Positions 18,801 through 27,488 of a DNA stretch of 64,000 nucleotides are shown here, in pieces. Each line of letters starts with the position of its first letter. Position 1 is the stretch's first letter. A program made the position numbers and the translations under genes. The notes below the pieces were generated by a model. That model did not search any database, was not told where the DNA came from, and was given only the letters and a program-made list of their open reading frames with translations. The stretch is taken from assembly GCF_013410035.1 (NCBI RefSeq), contig NZ_JACCBW010000001.1, positions 558,001-622,000 on the forward strand, read 5' to 3'. This DNA is from Nocardioides cavernae. GTDB lineage: Bacteria > Actinomycetota > Actinomycetes > Propionibacteriales > Nocardioidaceae.

Positions 18801-20999
18801 GTGCTCGACGACCTCGGACGACTGCTCCACCGCGGACGACGCTGGGTGCTCGGCGCGTGGGCCGTGCTCGTCGTGCTGGGCGCCACGCTCGGCGGCTCGG
18901 TGTACGACGTCGCCGACGCGCCCGACCCGCTGCGGGCCGACGCGGAGTCCGCCGTGCTGCAGGAGCGGCTCGACGAGGCCGACCCCGAGGGCGAGCTCGT
19001 CGTCGCCGTGATGACCGGTGCGGACATCTACAGCACGGCCATGATCGACCAGGCGTCGAAGGTGATGCACGAGGTGCGCGAGCTGCCCGACGTCGTCGAG
19101 GTCAGCGACCCGTGGACGACCGGTGCGCAGCAGCTCGTCTCCCCCGACCGGACCGGCACGACTGTCGTCGTCGAGGTGGACCCCACCGTCGACGACGCGC
19201 GCGCCAGGAAGGCGGTCGAGCGGGTCGAGGAGGCCCTGCGGAGCGTCGCGATGCCCGAGGTGCTGATCGGCGGTCCGCTGCTGGCCGAGGAGGCCTTCGC
19301 CGACCAGGCGATCCTCGACGCCGCCCGCGGCGAGGGCGTGGCGGTCCTGGTGCTCGTGGTGGTCCTCGCGCTCGCCCTCGGCGGGTTCGTGGTCGGTGTC
19401 CTCCCCGTGGCCACCGCCCTCGGCTCGGTCTGCGTCGCGCTGCTCGCCCTTGCCGGGATCGCACGGGTGACCTCGGTCAGCGAGTACGCCGTCAACGTCG
19501 TGACGCTGCTCGGCCTCGGCCTCGCGGTCGACTACGCCCTGCTCGTCCTGGGCCGGTTCCGCGAGGAGCGCGCGGCCGCGCGCGGGCGTACGGGCACCGC
19601 CGACCTGCTCGGCCGCACCCTGGCCACCTCGGGACGCACCGTCCTGGTCTCCGGACTGACCGTCGGGACCGCGCTCGCGGGTCTCCTCGTGCTCGGCGAC
19701 CCCGTCCTCACGCCGATGGCCGTCGGCGGCCTGGTCGCCGTCCTCGCGGCCACGCTCGCCGGCCTCACCCTGGCCCCGGCGCTGGTCGCGGTCGCCCACG
19801 CCCGGATCCCGGAGCCGGCACCGGGGCGTCTCCTCGGTGGCACGCCGAGCGCGCACACCCTGCTCCCCCGCCTCGCCCGGGTCGCCCAGCGGCGGCCGTG
19901 GCCGGTGCTGGTGGGCTGCACGGCCCTGCTGCTCCTGCTCGCCGCCCCGCTGCTGTCCCTCGACCTCCGCAACTCCGACGTGCGCACGCTGCCCGGCGAC
20001 AGCGAGCCCCGGCTCGCCCAGGAGGCCATCGAGCGCGAGTTCCCGGAGCAGGTCGCGACGCAGATCACCGTGCTGGTGCCCGCGGCGTACGACTCGCAGG
20101 AGACCGCGGACGCGCTGAGCCTGCTGCCGGGCGTCCCCGGGGTGGCCGACTACATGCTGCTCGACCCCGTGCCGGGCGACCTCAGCCAGATCCTCGTGGA
20201 GCCGGAGCCCGACGACGCCGGTGACTACGACGGACCGCAGACCCAGGACCTCGTCCGCCGGCTGCGCGCGGACCTCGGGCCCGACGTCCTCGTCGGCGGG
20301 CCCACCGCCGAGCTCGTCGACACCCGCAGCGCGCTCGCCGACCGCACCCTGCCGGCGATCCTCGTCGTGGCGCTGCTCACCACCCTGCTCCTCGGACGCC
20401 TGACCCGCTCGGTCGTCGTGCCCCTCAAGGCCGTCGCCATGAACCTGCTCTCCCTCGCCGCCACCCTCGGCGTCGTGGTCGCGGTCTTCCAGTGGGGCTG
20501 GGGGTCGTCGGCGCTGCGCTTCGAGCCGTGGGGCGCCCTCGACGTCACGACGCCCCTGCTCCTGTTCATGTTCGCGTTCGGCCTGTCGATGGACTACCAC
20601 GTCTTCCTGGTCGCGCGGATCCGCGAGGCGTGGGACGACGCGCTCGCCGCCTCGACGCGCTCGCGGCGCAAGCGGGGGCGTACGCCCGACCTGCACGCGC
20701 TCAGCGACCAGGCCGTGCTCACCGGCATCACCGCGTCGGGTCCGGTCGTCACGCTCGCCGCCGTGGCGATCGGGATCGTGTTCCTCGGCTTCGCCGCGGG
20801 CGAGCTGATCGCGATCAAGGAGATCGGCGTCGGCATGACCGTGGCGGTCCTCCTGGACGTCACGATCGTGCGCGGCCTGCTGCTACCGGCCGCGATGACC
20901 CTGCTGGGTCAATGGAACTGGTGGCTGCCCGGCCGCGGGGGTCAGGACCGGGTCTCGGAGCCCGAGTCCTCGTCGGTGCTGACCGGCTCGTCGCCGTAG
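18801..20999 (+). CDS. MmpL/RND-family membrane exporter
   Basis: Membrane protein of 732 residues with the MMPL layout: one N-terminal segment, an extracellular domain, a block of five to six segments (from VAVLVLVVVLALALGGFVVG), a second extracellular domain and a second block. The motif VDYALLVLGRFREE lies in the first block and FGLSMDYHVFLVARIREAW in the second, the proton-relay regions of this family. Such proteins export lipids or small molecules. The GTG at 18801 is chosen because TACAGT ends 7 nt upstream (leaderless pattern); a GTG at 18777 behind AAGGGG would add 8 residues. It is divergent from the secreted multidomain gene. Confidence 0.9.
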   Translation: MLDDLGRLLHRGRRWVLGAWAVLVVLGATLGGSVYDVADAPDPLRADAESAVLQERLDEADPEGELVVAVMTGADIYSTAMIDQASKVMHEVRELPDVVEVSDPWTTGAQQLVSPDRTGTTVVVEVDPTVDDARARKAVERVEEALRSVAMPEVLIGGPLLAEEAFADQAILDAARGEGVAVLVLVVVLALALGGFVVGVLPVATALGSVCVALLALAGIARVTSVSEYAVNVVTLLGLGLAVDYALLVLGRFREERAAARGRTGTADLLGRTLATSGRTVLVSGLTVGTALAGLLVLGDPVLTPMAVGGLVAVLAATLAGLTLAPALVAVAHARIPEPAPGRLLGGTPSAHTLLPRLARVAQRRPWPVLVGCTALLLLLAAPLLSLDLRNSDVRTLPGDSEPRLAQEAIEREFPEQVATQITVLVPAAYDSQETADALSLLPGVPGVADYMLLDPVPGDLSQILVEPEPDDAGDYDGPQTQDLVRRLRADLGPDVLVGGPTAELVDTRSALADRTLPAILVVALLTTLLLGRLTRSVVVPLKAVAMNLLSLAATLGVVVAVFQWGWGSSALRFEPWGALDVTTPLLLFMFAFGLSMDYHVFLVARIREAWDDALAASTRSRRKRGRTPDLHALSDQAVLTGITASGPVVTLAAVAIGIVFLGFAAGELIAIKEIGVGMTVAVLLDVTIVRGLLLPAAMTLLGQWNWWLPGRGGQDRVSEPESSSVLTGSSP

Positions 21000-21175
21000 A
21001 GGCCGGCGTCCTTCGCGGCCTGCGCCTTGCGGAGCTGCTTGACCAGGCTGAAGGCGAGCACGACGACGGCCAGGATCATGAAGATCCACAGGGCGAAGCC
21101 CAGTGGTCCCGCCTTGACCTCGGTGTCCTGGGGGGTGGGGTCCTCGGCGAGGAGGACGATCAGCAGGTCGAACAT
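20942..21175 (-). CDS. Small single-pass membrane protein next to mca
   Basis: Protein of 77 residues: a short N-terminal part, one membrane segment (LGFALWIFMILAVVVLAFSL), then a basic stretch and an acidic tail. Mycobacteria carry a small membrane protein in the same place beside mca (the Rv1083 position), so it is likely real and conserved, with unknown function. Its 3' end overlaps the convergent mmpL-like gene by 58 nt. GATGAT lies 6 nt before the ATG, a possible leaderless promoter. Confidence 0.75.
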   Translation of the reverse strand: MFDLLIVLLAEDPTPQDTEVKAGPLGFALWIFMILAVVVLAFSLVKQLRKAQAAKDAGLYGDEPVSTDEDSGSETRS

Positions 21176-21198
21176 GGCTCGATCATCCCACCTCCCGC

Positions 21199-22134
21199 TC
21201 AGGGCGCGGGCGTCGGGATGCCCGCGAAGAGGTCGTCCTCGGGCCGCTCGGACTCCACGGTGGACTCCACGAGCTCGTAGTCCTCGGTGGGCCACGTCCT
21301 CTGCTGGATCTCGCGCGGGATCGCGAACCACATGCCGTCGGGGTCGATCTGGGTCGCGTGCGCCAGCAGCGCCTGGTCGCGGACGCCGAAGTAGTCCCCG
21401 CACGGGACCCTGGTGGTGATCCGGTCGTCCCAGTCGGGCTCGCGCTCCCACTTCTCGAGGCGCTCGGTGTAGGGCGACTCGAGGCCGTGGGCGAGCATCG
21501 CCTCGTGCAGGGCGTTGGTCTTCGCCCAGCTCCAGCCGTGGTGGTAGTAGAGCTTCATCGGCTGCCACGGCTCCCCCGCGTCGGGGTACATCGTCGGGTC
21601 GCCGGCAGCGGCGTACGCGGCGACGGTGACCTCGTGGCAGCGGATGTGGTCGGGGTGCGGGTAGCCCCCGCGCTCGTCGTACGTCGTCACGACGTGCGGG
21701 CGGAACTCGCGGATCAACCGGACCAGGCGCTCGGCCGACTCCTCGAGCGGCACCAGGGCGAAGCAGCCCTCCGGGAGCGGCGGCTTGGGGTCGCCCTCGG
21801 GCCAGCCGGAGTCGACGAAGCCGAGCCAGTCCTGACGGATGCCGAGGATGTCGCGGGCGCGGTGCATCTCCTCACGGCGGATCTCGGTGATGTTCTCCCA
21901 GACCTCGGGGCGGTCCATCTTGGGGTTGAGCACCGACCCGCGCTCGCCGCCGGTGCAGGTGACGACGTGGACGTCCACGCCCTCGGCGACGTACTTCGCC
22001 GTCGACGCCGCGCCCTTGCTCGACTCGTCGTCGGGGTGGGCGTGGACGTGCATGAGCCGGTAGCCGGCACGGGGCTTGTCTCCGGGCGTGTCCCCGGAGG
22101 TCTCTCCGGGCCGGTCGACGGGGGGCTGGGGCAT
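21199..22134 (-). CDS. mca: Mycothiol S-conjugate amidase
   Basis: Zinc amidase of the LmbE/PIG-L family, 311 residues. It cleaves mycothiol-drug conjugates into a mercapturic acid, for export, and GlcN-inositol. The zinc motif VHAHPDDES (residues 30-38) and the second site YPHPDHIRCHE are present, and the length and the block CTGGERGSVLNPKMDRPEVW fit Mca better than MshB. It indicates a mycothiol-producing actinobacterium. TAGACT (22147-22142) lies 7 nt before the ATG, so the mRNA is probably leaderless. It is divergent from the DUF4307 gene. Confidence 0.93.
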   Translation of the reverse strand: MPQPPVDRPGETSGDTPGDKPRAGYRLMHVHAHPDDESSKGAASTAKYVAEGVDVHVVTCTGGERGSVLNPKMDRPEVWENITEIRREEMHRARDILGIRQDWLGFVDSGWPEGDPKPPLPEGCFALVPLEESAERLVRLIREFRPHVVTTYDERGGYPHPDHIRCHEVTVAAYAAAGDPTMYPDAGEPWQPMKLYYHHGWSWAKTNALHEAMLAHGLESPYTERLEKWEREPDWDDRITTRVPCGDYFGVRDQALLAHATQIDPDGMWFAIPREIQQRTWPTEDYELVESTVESERPEDDLFAGIPTPAP

Positions 22135-22141
22135 GGTCCGC

Positions 22142-22165
22142 AGTCTAGGAGCCCCCTCTTAGAGT
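22142..22165. promoter_or_regulatory. Back-to-back -10 boxes of two leaderless genes
   Basis: TAGACT (22147-22142, minus) is 7 nt before the mca ATG, and TAGAGT (22160-22165, plus) is 7 nt before the DUF4307 GTG. Both fit the actinobacterial leaderless pattern in which transcription begins at the start codon. Only 38 nt separate the two genes. Confidence 0.65.
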
Positions 22166-22172
22166 GCTGTGC

Positions 22173-22589
22173 GTGACCACCGACCCCTCGTCAGGCTCCG
22201 CGCAGAGCCTCGCCGACCGCTACGGCGCGCCCGCCCCCTGGCGGCGGCCGATGACGATCGCCCTGGTCGCCGTCCTCGCCGTGGTCGGGCTCACCTGGCT
22301 GGCGTGGACTGCGTGGTTCCACGGCACGCCCGAGGCGCGCTCGGAGGTGGTCTCCTTCGAGGTCACCGGCGACCACGAGGTCACCGCACGGGTCGACGTA
22401 CGCCTCAGCGACGACGGCGTCGACGCCCGCTGCCGGGTCCGGGCGCTGGCCGAGGACAAGAACACGGTCGGCGAGGTGGTCTTCACCCCCGTCGACGGCG
22501 CCAACGACGTCGTCATCCGCACCGAGCGCCGCGCGACGTCCGTCGAGAAGCTGGGCTGCACCGCGCCCGGCCAGCCCCGCCCGCGCTGA
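22173..22589 (+). CDS. DUF4307 membrane protein
   Basis: Protein of 138 residues: a short cytosolic N-terminus with the family stretch SLADRYGAPAPWRRP, one membrane segment (about 30-50) and an extracytoplasmic beta-rich domain with two Cys. DUF4307 proteins lie between mca and greA in mycobacteria (Rv1081c position), the same order as here. The function is unknown. The GTG at 22173 fits TAGAGT 7 nt upstream; a GTG at 22164 would lie inside the -10 box. Confidence 0.85.
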   Translation: MTTDPSSGSAQSLADRYGAPAPWRRPMTIALVAVLAVVGLTWLAWTAWFHGTPEARSEVVSFEVTGDHEVTARVDVRLSDDGVDARCRVRALAEDKNTVGEVVFTPVDGANDVVIRTERRATSVEKLGCTAPGQPRPR

Positions 22590-22596
22590 GGGCGTA

Positions 22597-22612
22597 CCCA
22601 CCCCGCGGTGGG
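22597..22612. terminator. Hairpin after the DUF4307 gene
   Basis: CCCACC-CCGC-GGTGGG forms a 6-bp stem starting 7 nt after the stop. No T-tract follows. The rest of the gap to greA (to 22799) holds TAGCCT near 22653 as a possible greA -10, which would give a leader of about 130 nt. Confidence 0.4.
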
Positions 22613-22799
22613 TCATCGACCTGCACTTTCCGCACCGGCTTGCTAGCCTGTCGGTCTGCCCGTCCGGCAGCGCTGGCCCACGTCTGCTGCCGCGCTGAGA
22701 CCGATCGGACGGAAGACAAGCACCACCGACCAGATGCGGTTGCGCTGAGGCACACCCCCAGCACATCGCGCATCCCGCACGTGAAGCAGGAGTAGTGAC

Positions 22800-23291
22800 A
22801 TGACCGACCAGGGCACCCTCTGGCTGACCCAGGAGGCCTACGACAAACTGCGGGCCGAGCTCGACGACCTCAAGGGCCCCAAGCGCCAGGAGATCATCGA
22901 GAAGATCGCGGCCGCGCGCGACGAGGGCGACCTCAAGGAGAACAGCGGCTACCACGCGGCCAAGGACGACCAGGGCAAGCAGGAGGCCCGGATCCGCCAG
23001 CTCGAGGACATGCTCCGGCGTGCCGAGGTCGGCGAGACGCCGCCCGACGACGGCGTCGTGGAGCCCGGCATGGTCGTGACCGTCGACTTCGGTGACGGCG
23101 ACGAGGAGAAGTTCCTCCTCGGTGCCCGCGAGAACCTCAGCGACGGCGACACCCTCGACGTCTACTCCCCGGAGTCCGCGATGGGCGCCGCGATCAACGG
23201 CAAGTCCAAGGGCGACACGGTCACCTACACCGCGCCCAACGGCAAGGAGCTGAGCGTCACGGTCGTCGACGCGGAGCCGTATAAGGCCTGA
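22800..23291 (+). CDS. greA: Transcription elongation factor GreA
   Basis: Rescues arrested RNA polymerase by stimulating transcript cleavage. It has 163 residues: an N-terminal coiled coil containing ARDEGDLKENSGYHAAKDDQ, whose acidic tip bears the catalytic Asp/Glu, and a C-terminal FKBP-like domain ending YTAPNGKELSVTVVDAEPY. AGGAG lies 7 nt before the ATG, so unlike its neighbours it has a normal leader. Adjacent DUF4307 and mca match mycobacterial gene order. Confidence 0.96.
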   Translation: MTDQGTLWLTQEAYDKLRAELDDLKGPKRQEIIEKIAAARDEGDLKENSGYHAAKDDQGKQEARIRQLEDMLRRAEVGETPPDDGVVEPGMVVTVDFGDGDEEKFLLGARENLSDGDTLDVYSPESAMGAAINGKSKGDTVTYTAPNGKELSVTVVDAEPYKA

Positions 23292-23303
23292 GCGTCCTCA
23301 CCC

Positions 23304-23369
23304 GCCGACGGGCGGTGCGTCACCCACGTTCCGAGCACTCGGATCGTGGCTGGGGCACCGCCCGTCGGC
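23304..23369. repeat. Intergenic hairpin repeat, family member A
   Basis: Arms GCCGACGGGCGGTGC (23304-23318) and GCACCGCCCGTCGGC (23355-23369) pair perfectly over 15 bp, with an inner CCACG/CGTGG stem. It lies between the convergent greA and threonine dehydratase genes and shares the core GCGGTGCGT-NNN-CCACGTTC with the next element. It may end transcription from both sides. Confidence 0.75.
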
Positions 23370-23392
23370 GTGTCCGGGCGTGTCGCGGGCTG

Positions 23393-23444
23393 AGCGGTGC
23401 GTGAGCCACGTTCCGAGCAGCCAGAACGTGGCTCACTCACCGCT
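23393..23444. repeat. Intergenic hairpin repeat, family member B
   Basis: Left arm 23393-23413 and right arm 23424-23444 pair over 20 of 21 positions around a 10-nt loop. The left arm contains GCGGTGCGTGAGCCACGT. The element at 52169-52218 has GCGGTGAGTGAGACACGT at the same place, so this is a dispersed family and not a unique terminator. Confidence 0.78.
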
Positions 23445-23482
23445 GCTCGGTCATCGGACGGACCCCGGCCGCAGCCGGAGGC

Positions 23483-24697
23483 TCAGCCCCGGTCGCTCAC
23501 CCGGTAGCCGCGCTCGCGCAGGCGCGCCATCAGGTGCTCGGCGTGCGCCTCGCCGCGGGTCTCCAGCTGGATGCGGACCTCGACCTCGTTGAGGGTGAGC
23601 GACGGCGAGATCCGCTCGTGCGCGACCTCGAGGACGTTGGCCCCCTCCTCGCCGACCTCGGTGAGGAGGGAGGCGAGCCCGCCCGGGGTGTCGGGGATGT
23701 TGACGCGGAGGTAGAGGTAGCGACCGGCGGCGGCCAGGCCGTGGCGGATCACCTTGCTGAGCAGCAGGGGGTCGATGTTGCCGCCGGACAGGACCGCGAC
23801 GGCCGGCGTGTCGAAGCCGGTCGGGTGGTCGAGCATCGCGGCGACTGCGGCGGCGCCGGCCGGCTCGACGACCTGCTTGGCACGCTCGACGAGCGCCAGC
23901 AGCGCGCGAGAGAGCGACTCCTCGGAGACCGTGACGATCTCGTCCACGTGGTCGCGGACGGCGGCGAAGGTGATGTCACCCGGCCGGCCCACCGCGATGC
24001 CGTCGGCCATCGTGCTCATCGACTCCAGGGGCACCGGGGCACCGGCGGCGAGCGACCCCGGGTAGGCCGCGGCGCCCTCGGCCTGCACGCCCACGACGCG
24101 TACGTCGGGACGCAGCGCCTTGACCGCGATCGCCACCCCGGCCAGCAGTCCCCCGCCGCCCGTCGGCACCAGCACGGTGCGTACGTCCGGGGCCTGCTCG
24201 AGGACCTCGAGGCCGAGCGTCCCCTGGCCGGCGACGATGTCGACGTGGTCGAAGGGATGGATCAGCACCGCGCCGGTCCGCTCGGCGAACGCCCGCGCCT
24301 CGACGAGGGAGTCCTCGAGGTAGCGACCGTGGAACACCACGTCCGCGCCGTAGCCGCGGGTCGCCTTCTCCTTGGGGATCGGTGCCCCCTCCGGCATGAA
24401 GACCGTCGACCTGATGCCGAGGGTCGAGGCGGCCAGCGCGACGCCCTGGGCGTGGTTGCCGGCGGAGGCCGCGACCACACCGTGCGCGCGCTCGTCCTCG
24501 GAGAGCCGTGAGATCCGGACGTAGGCGCCGCGGGCCTTGAAGGACCCGGTGCGCTGGAGGTTCTCGCACTTGAGCAGGACCGGCCCGCCCACGAGGGCGG
24601 ACAGCCAGCGCGACTCCTCCATGGGCGTGGTCACGACCACGTCGCCCAGCGCCTCGCGGGCGGCCACGACGTCGGCCAGCGTCACCGCGTCGCTCAC
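23483..24697 (-). CDS. ilvA: Threonine dehydratase (PLP-dependent, with ACT domain)
   Basis: Converts threonine to 2-oxobutyrate and ammonia. It has 404 residues: a fold-type II PLP domain with the Schiff-base Lys K54 in RTGSFKARGAY, the phosphate-binding loop GGGGLLAG, and a C-terminal ACT-like domain (about 325-404). The single ACT domain resembles catabolic or IlvA1-type enzymes, so regulation by isoleucine or valine is possible. The GTG start overlaps the AI-2E transporter stop by 4 nt. It ends an operon with DUF202 and mutL. Confidence 0.92.
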   Translation of the reverse strand: MSDAVTLADVVAAREALGDVVVTTPMEESRWLSALVGGPVLLKCENLQRTGSFKARGAYVRISRLSEDERAHGVVAASAGNHAQGVALAASTLGIRSTVFMPEGAPIPKEKATRGYGADVVFHGRYLEDSLVEARAFAERTGAVLIHPFDHVDIVAGQGTLGLEVLEQAPDVRTVLVPTGGGGLLAGVAIAVKALRPDVRVVGVQAEGAAAYPGSLAAGAPVPLESMSTMADGIAVGRPGDITFAAVRDHVDEIVTVSEESLSRALLALVERAKQVVEPAGAAAVAAMLDHPTGFDTPAVAVLSGGNIDPLLLSKVIRHGLAAAGRYLYLRVNIPDTPGGLASLLTEVGEEGANVLEVAHERISPSLTLNEVEVRIQLETRGEAHAEHLMARLRERGYRVSDRG

Positions 24698-26082
24698 GAG
24701 CGCTCCTTCGCCTCGTCGTCGGGCGCGTCCGGCCCGGCGAGCGGGCTGTCGTCCTCGGGGATCTCGTCGGCCTCGTTGGGTGGAGGCGCGATGTCCTCCT
24801 CGAGGGCCTCGTCGTGCTCCTCCTCGCCGATCTCGGTGTAGGACGCGAGGTGCTGGGCGACCGCGTTGGCGGCGGCGGCCAGGGGCACCGCCACGAGCGC
24901 GCCGGCGACGCCGGCGACGAGCACGCCGCAGCCGATGGCCACGATCACGCCGAGGGGGTGCAGCGAGACGAAGCGCCCCATCAGGAACGGCTGCAGGATG
25001 TGGCCCTCGATCTGCTGCACGAGGATCACGCCCGCGAACATCAGCAGCGCGGTCACGGGGCCCTGGTCGACGAGGGCGACGAGGATCGCCACGGAGCCCG
25101 CGACGGTGGCGCCGATCATCGGCACGAACGCACCGAGGAAGACAAGCACGCCGATCGCGACGATGAAGGGCACGTCGAGGAACCACGCCACGACCATGAT
25201 GCCGATGGCGTCGGCCAGCGCGACCAGGACCGTCGCGCGGACGAACTGGGTGAGCGAGCGCCAGGCCACGCGGCCGGAGGCGTCGACGCGCTCACGCGCG
25301 GCGCGGGGTGCGATCCGGACCAGCCACGACCAGATCCGCTCGCCGTCGGAGAGGAAGAAGTAGGTCGAGAACAGGACGATGAAGAAGCCCGCGACGACAT
25401 GGCCGACCGCGGTGCCGACCTCGGTGACCCGGGTGACGACTCCCCCGGTCTGGGTGCTGTCGGTGACGGCACCCTGGATCTCCGTGATGTAGCCGTCGAG
25501 CTGCGAGTCGGAGATGTCCAGCGGCCCGGTGCGCACCCACTCCCGGATCTGCTGGAGGCCCTCGACCACGGAGTCCGCGAGATCGCTCGCGCCCTGGGCG
25601 ACCTGCTGGCCGACGAAGGTGAGCAGCAGGGCGACGGTGCCGATGCCGAGGACCATGACGATGCCCGTCGACGGGCCGCGCGGCAGCCCGGTGCGGCGCA
25701 GGGCGTTGACCATCGGGGTGCACAGCGCGGCGATCAGCAGCGCGATGGCGAGCGGGAAGGTGATCACCGAGAAGTAGCCGAGCAGCCACAGGATCCCGTA
25801 GCCGGTCACGGCGATCACGATGAGCCGCCACCCCCACGCGGCGGCGAGGTCGAGGCCCCACGGCACCTGGGCCCGGCTGAAGTTGGACGGCCCGGTCGTG
25901 AAGGCCGGTTGCTCGGCGCGGCGCTCCGCGCGCAGCTGGGCCCACTGGGCCACGAACCGCTCGGTCAGGCGGTCGTCCTCGCTGCGGGCCAGGGCCTGGA
26001 AGAGGCGCCGCCGGCCCGTCTCGTCGTCGGACTCGTCGGGCGGGGTCGCGCGCTGCTCGCTCACGTCGGTCACGCTACTCAC
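24694..26082 (-). CDS. AI-2E family transporter (PerM-like)
   Basis: Membrane protein of 462 residues. A hydrophilic N-terminus of about 75 residues is followed by the eight-segment AI-2E/PerM domain with its typical end (VPMIGATVAGSVAILVALVD, VQQIEGHILQPFLMG, HPLGVIVAIGCG), and then an acidic C-terminal tail. Family members export quorum signals or ions; no substrate can be assigned. The GTG start overlaps the mutL stop (GTGA); a GTG at 26073 is an alternative. Confidence 0.9.
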   Translation of the reverse strand: MSSVTDVSEQRATPPDESDDETGRRRLFQALARSEDDRLTERFVAQWAQLRAERRAEQPAFTTGPSNFSRAQVPWGLDLAAAWGWRLIVIAVTGYGILWLLGYFSVITFPLAIALLIAALCTPMVNALRRTGLPRGPSTGIVMVLGIGTVALLLTFVGQQVAQGASDLADSVVEGLQQIREWVRTGPLDISDSQLDGYITEIQGAVTDSTQTGGVVTRVTEVGTAVGHVVAGFFIVLFSTYFFLSDGERIWSWLVRIAPRAARERVDASGRVAWRSLTQFVRATVLVALADAIGIMVVAWFLDVPFIVAIGVLVFLGAFVPMIGATVAGSVAILVALVDQGPVTALLMFAGVILVQQIEGHILQPFLMGRFVSLHPLGVIVAIGCGVLVAGVAGALVAVPLAAAANAVAQHLASYTEIGEEEHDEALEEDIAPPPNEADEIPEDDSPLAGPDAPDDEAKERS

Positions 26083-27488
26083 CGTCTCCGGTCGGCGAGG
26101 TGCCGCACCAGCCGGTGCGCCGTGACGGGGTGCTCCTCGGCCAGCAGGCCCGCCGCCGCCAGGACGTAGTCGCGGTCCACGACCACGGCCGGGTCGCGTG
26201 GGAGCTGCCACCCACCCTCGAACGCGTCGCCGGTGGACGGAGCCAGCACCCGGCGTACGGCGTCGGGGCCGTTGTGGCGCAGCACGCCGCCGGACCCGAC
26301 GAGCAGGTCCACCTCCCGCAGGTCCTTGCCGCTGCGCTCGACGACCCGGCCCTCCGGGCTGACCACGACCTTGCTGCGCCCGGCGTGCCGCTCGAGCGCG
26401 ATCCGCACCGCCGCGGCCGCGATCTCCAGGTCGGCCTCGCGCTCCGCGGCCGGGTCCGGCGCGTCGTCGGGCAGGAGGTCGGGCCGAGCACGGCGGCGCG
26501 CGGCGGCGTCGGCCAGGTCGGCACGACCGGCGGCCTCGACGGTCGAGACCGCCGACCAGCGCATGCCGAGGTCGCCCTCGACGGTCCGGGTGACGGGCGT
26601 CGTGGCGACGACCTCGCGGGCCAGGCCGCTGTCCTCGGGATCGAGCTCGACGACGCTGTGCACGTCGGTGGTGGCGCCGCCGACGTCGACGACGACGACG
26701 TCGCCCGCGCCCGGGTGCTCGTCGTCCGCCCCGCGGGCCAGCAGCTCGACCCCGGTGAGCACGACGTCGGGCGTGGCCCCCCGCACCATGTCGGTGAAGC
26801 TGCGCCCGCGCGAGTCCGTACGGCTGCTGAGGTGCTTGCCGCCGATGACGTGGCTGAGGAAGATCTCGCGGATGGCGCGCCGGGCGCTGTCGGGAGCCAG
26901 GACGCCGATGCGCGGCACGACGTTGTCGGCGAGCACGTGCGGGGTACCCGACGCCGCCAGCAACCCGGCGACGACGGGTTGCGACTCGACGTTGCCGGCG
27001 ACCACGACCGGGCCCGGCCACGGGACCGCGGCGAGGAAGGCCGCGTCCCCCTCGAGCACCTCGGCGTTGCCGCCGTCGGTGCCGCCGACGAGGAGGACCA
27101 CGTCGGGCTCCGCGGCGCGGAGGGCGGCGAGTCGATCCGCGTCGAGCCCCCCGGACAGCACGAGCACGACCTTGCCCCCGCTGGAGAGCGCGACGCGCCG
27201 TCCGGCCTCCGCGGTGACCAGCTCCTCGTTGCCGACGACCGCGATCCGCAGGCCGCCGCCGGCGCTGGAGCAGGCCAGCACGTCGGCATCGCCGGCGCGG
27301 GGGTCCTGCTCCACGAGTGCGGCCACGCACGCGTCGTACCCGTCGAGGACGTCGCCATGCCCCGCCGCGTCCGGGAGGGTGGTCGGGTGGCTGGCGGTGG
27401 CGAGGAGGTCCCCGGTCGCGAGGTCGACGAGCGCGGCCTTGGTGAACGTCGAGCCGAAGTCGACGCACACCGCCCGCGGGGCGCTCAC
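26079..27488 (-). CDS. MutL/GlmL-type ASKHA ATPase (B12-mutase accessory protein)
   Basis: Protein of 469 residues with actin/Hsp70-type nucleotide motifs: CVDFGSTFTKAALVDLATG (phosphate 1), VVVDVGGATTDVHSV (phosphate 2) and SGGVLRHNGPD. These match GlmL/MutL, found beside glutamate mutase and related B12-dependent aminomutases and thought to help reactivate them. No B12 mutase is encoded in this window, so the partner is elsewhere or the role differs. The GTG overlaps the DUF202 stop by 4 nt. Confidence 0.85.
   Translation of the reverse strand: MSAPRAVCVDFGSTFTKAALVDLATGDLLATASHPTTLPDAAGHGDVLDGYDACVAALVEQDPRAGDADVLACSSAGGGLRIAVVGNEELVTAEAGRRVALSSGGKVVLVLSGGLDADRLAALRAAEPDVVLLVGGTDGGNAEVLEGDAAFLAAVPWPGPVVVAGNVESQPVVAGLLAASGTPHVLADNVVPRIGVLAPDSARRAIREIFLSHVIGGKHLSSRTDSRGRSFTDMVRGATPDVVLTGVELLARGADDEHPGAGDVVVVDVGGATTDVHSVVELDPEDSGLAREVVATTPVTRTVEGDLGMRWSAVSTVEAAGRADLADAAARRRARPDLLPDDAPDPAAEREADLEIAAAAVRIALERHAGRSKVVVSPEGRVVERSGKDLREVDLLVGSGGVLRHNGPDAVRRVLAPSTGDAFEGGWQLPRDPAVVVDRDYVLAAAGLLAEEHPVTAHRLVRHLADRRR

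Noticed and set aside
18768..20696. A minus-strand open frame of 642 codons over the mmpL-like gene
   Set aside because: It has no domain or hydrophobic pattern. The plus-strand frame has clear MMPL motifs.
23304..23444. CRISPR-like repeat pair after greA
   Set aside because: The units are inverted-repeat hairpins, only two in tandem, with no regular spacers and no cas genes nearby.
23483..25186. A longer threonine dehydratase starting far upstream
   Set aside because: The added part is a shadow of the AI-2E transporter gene. GTG 24697 gives the usual length.
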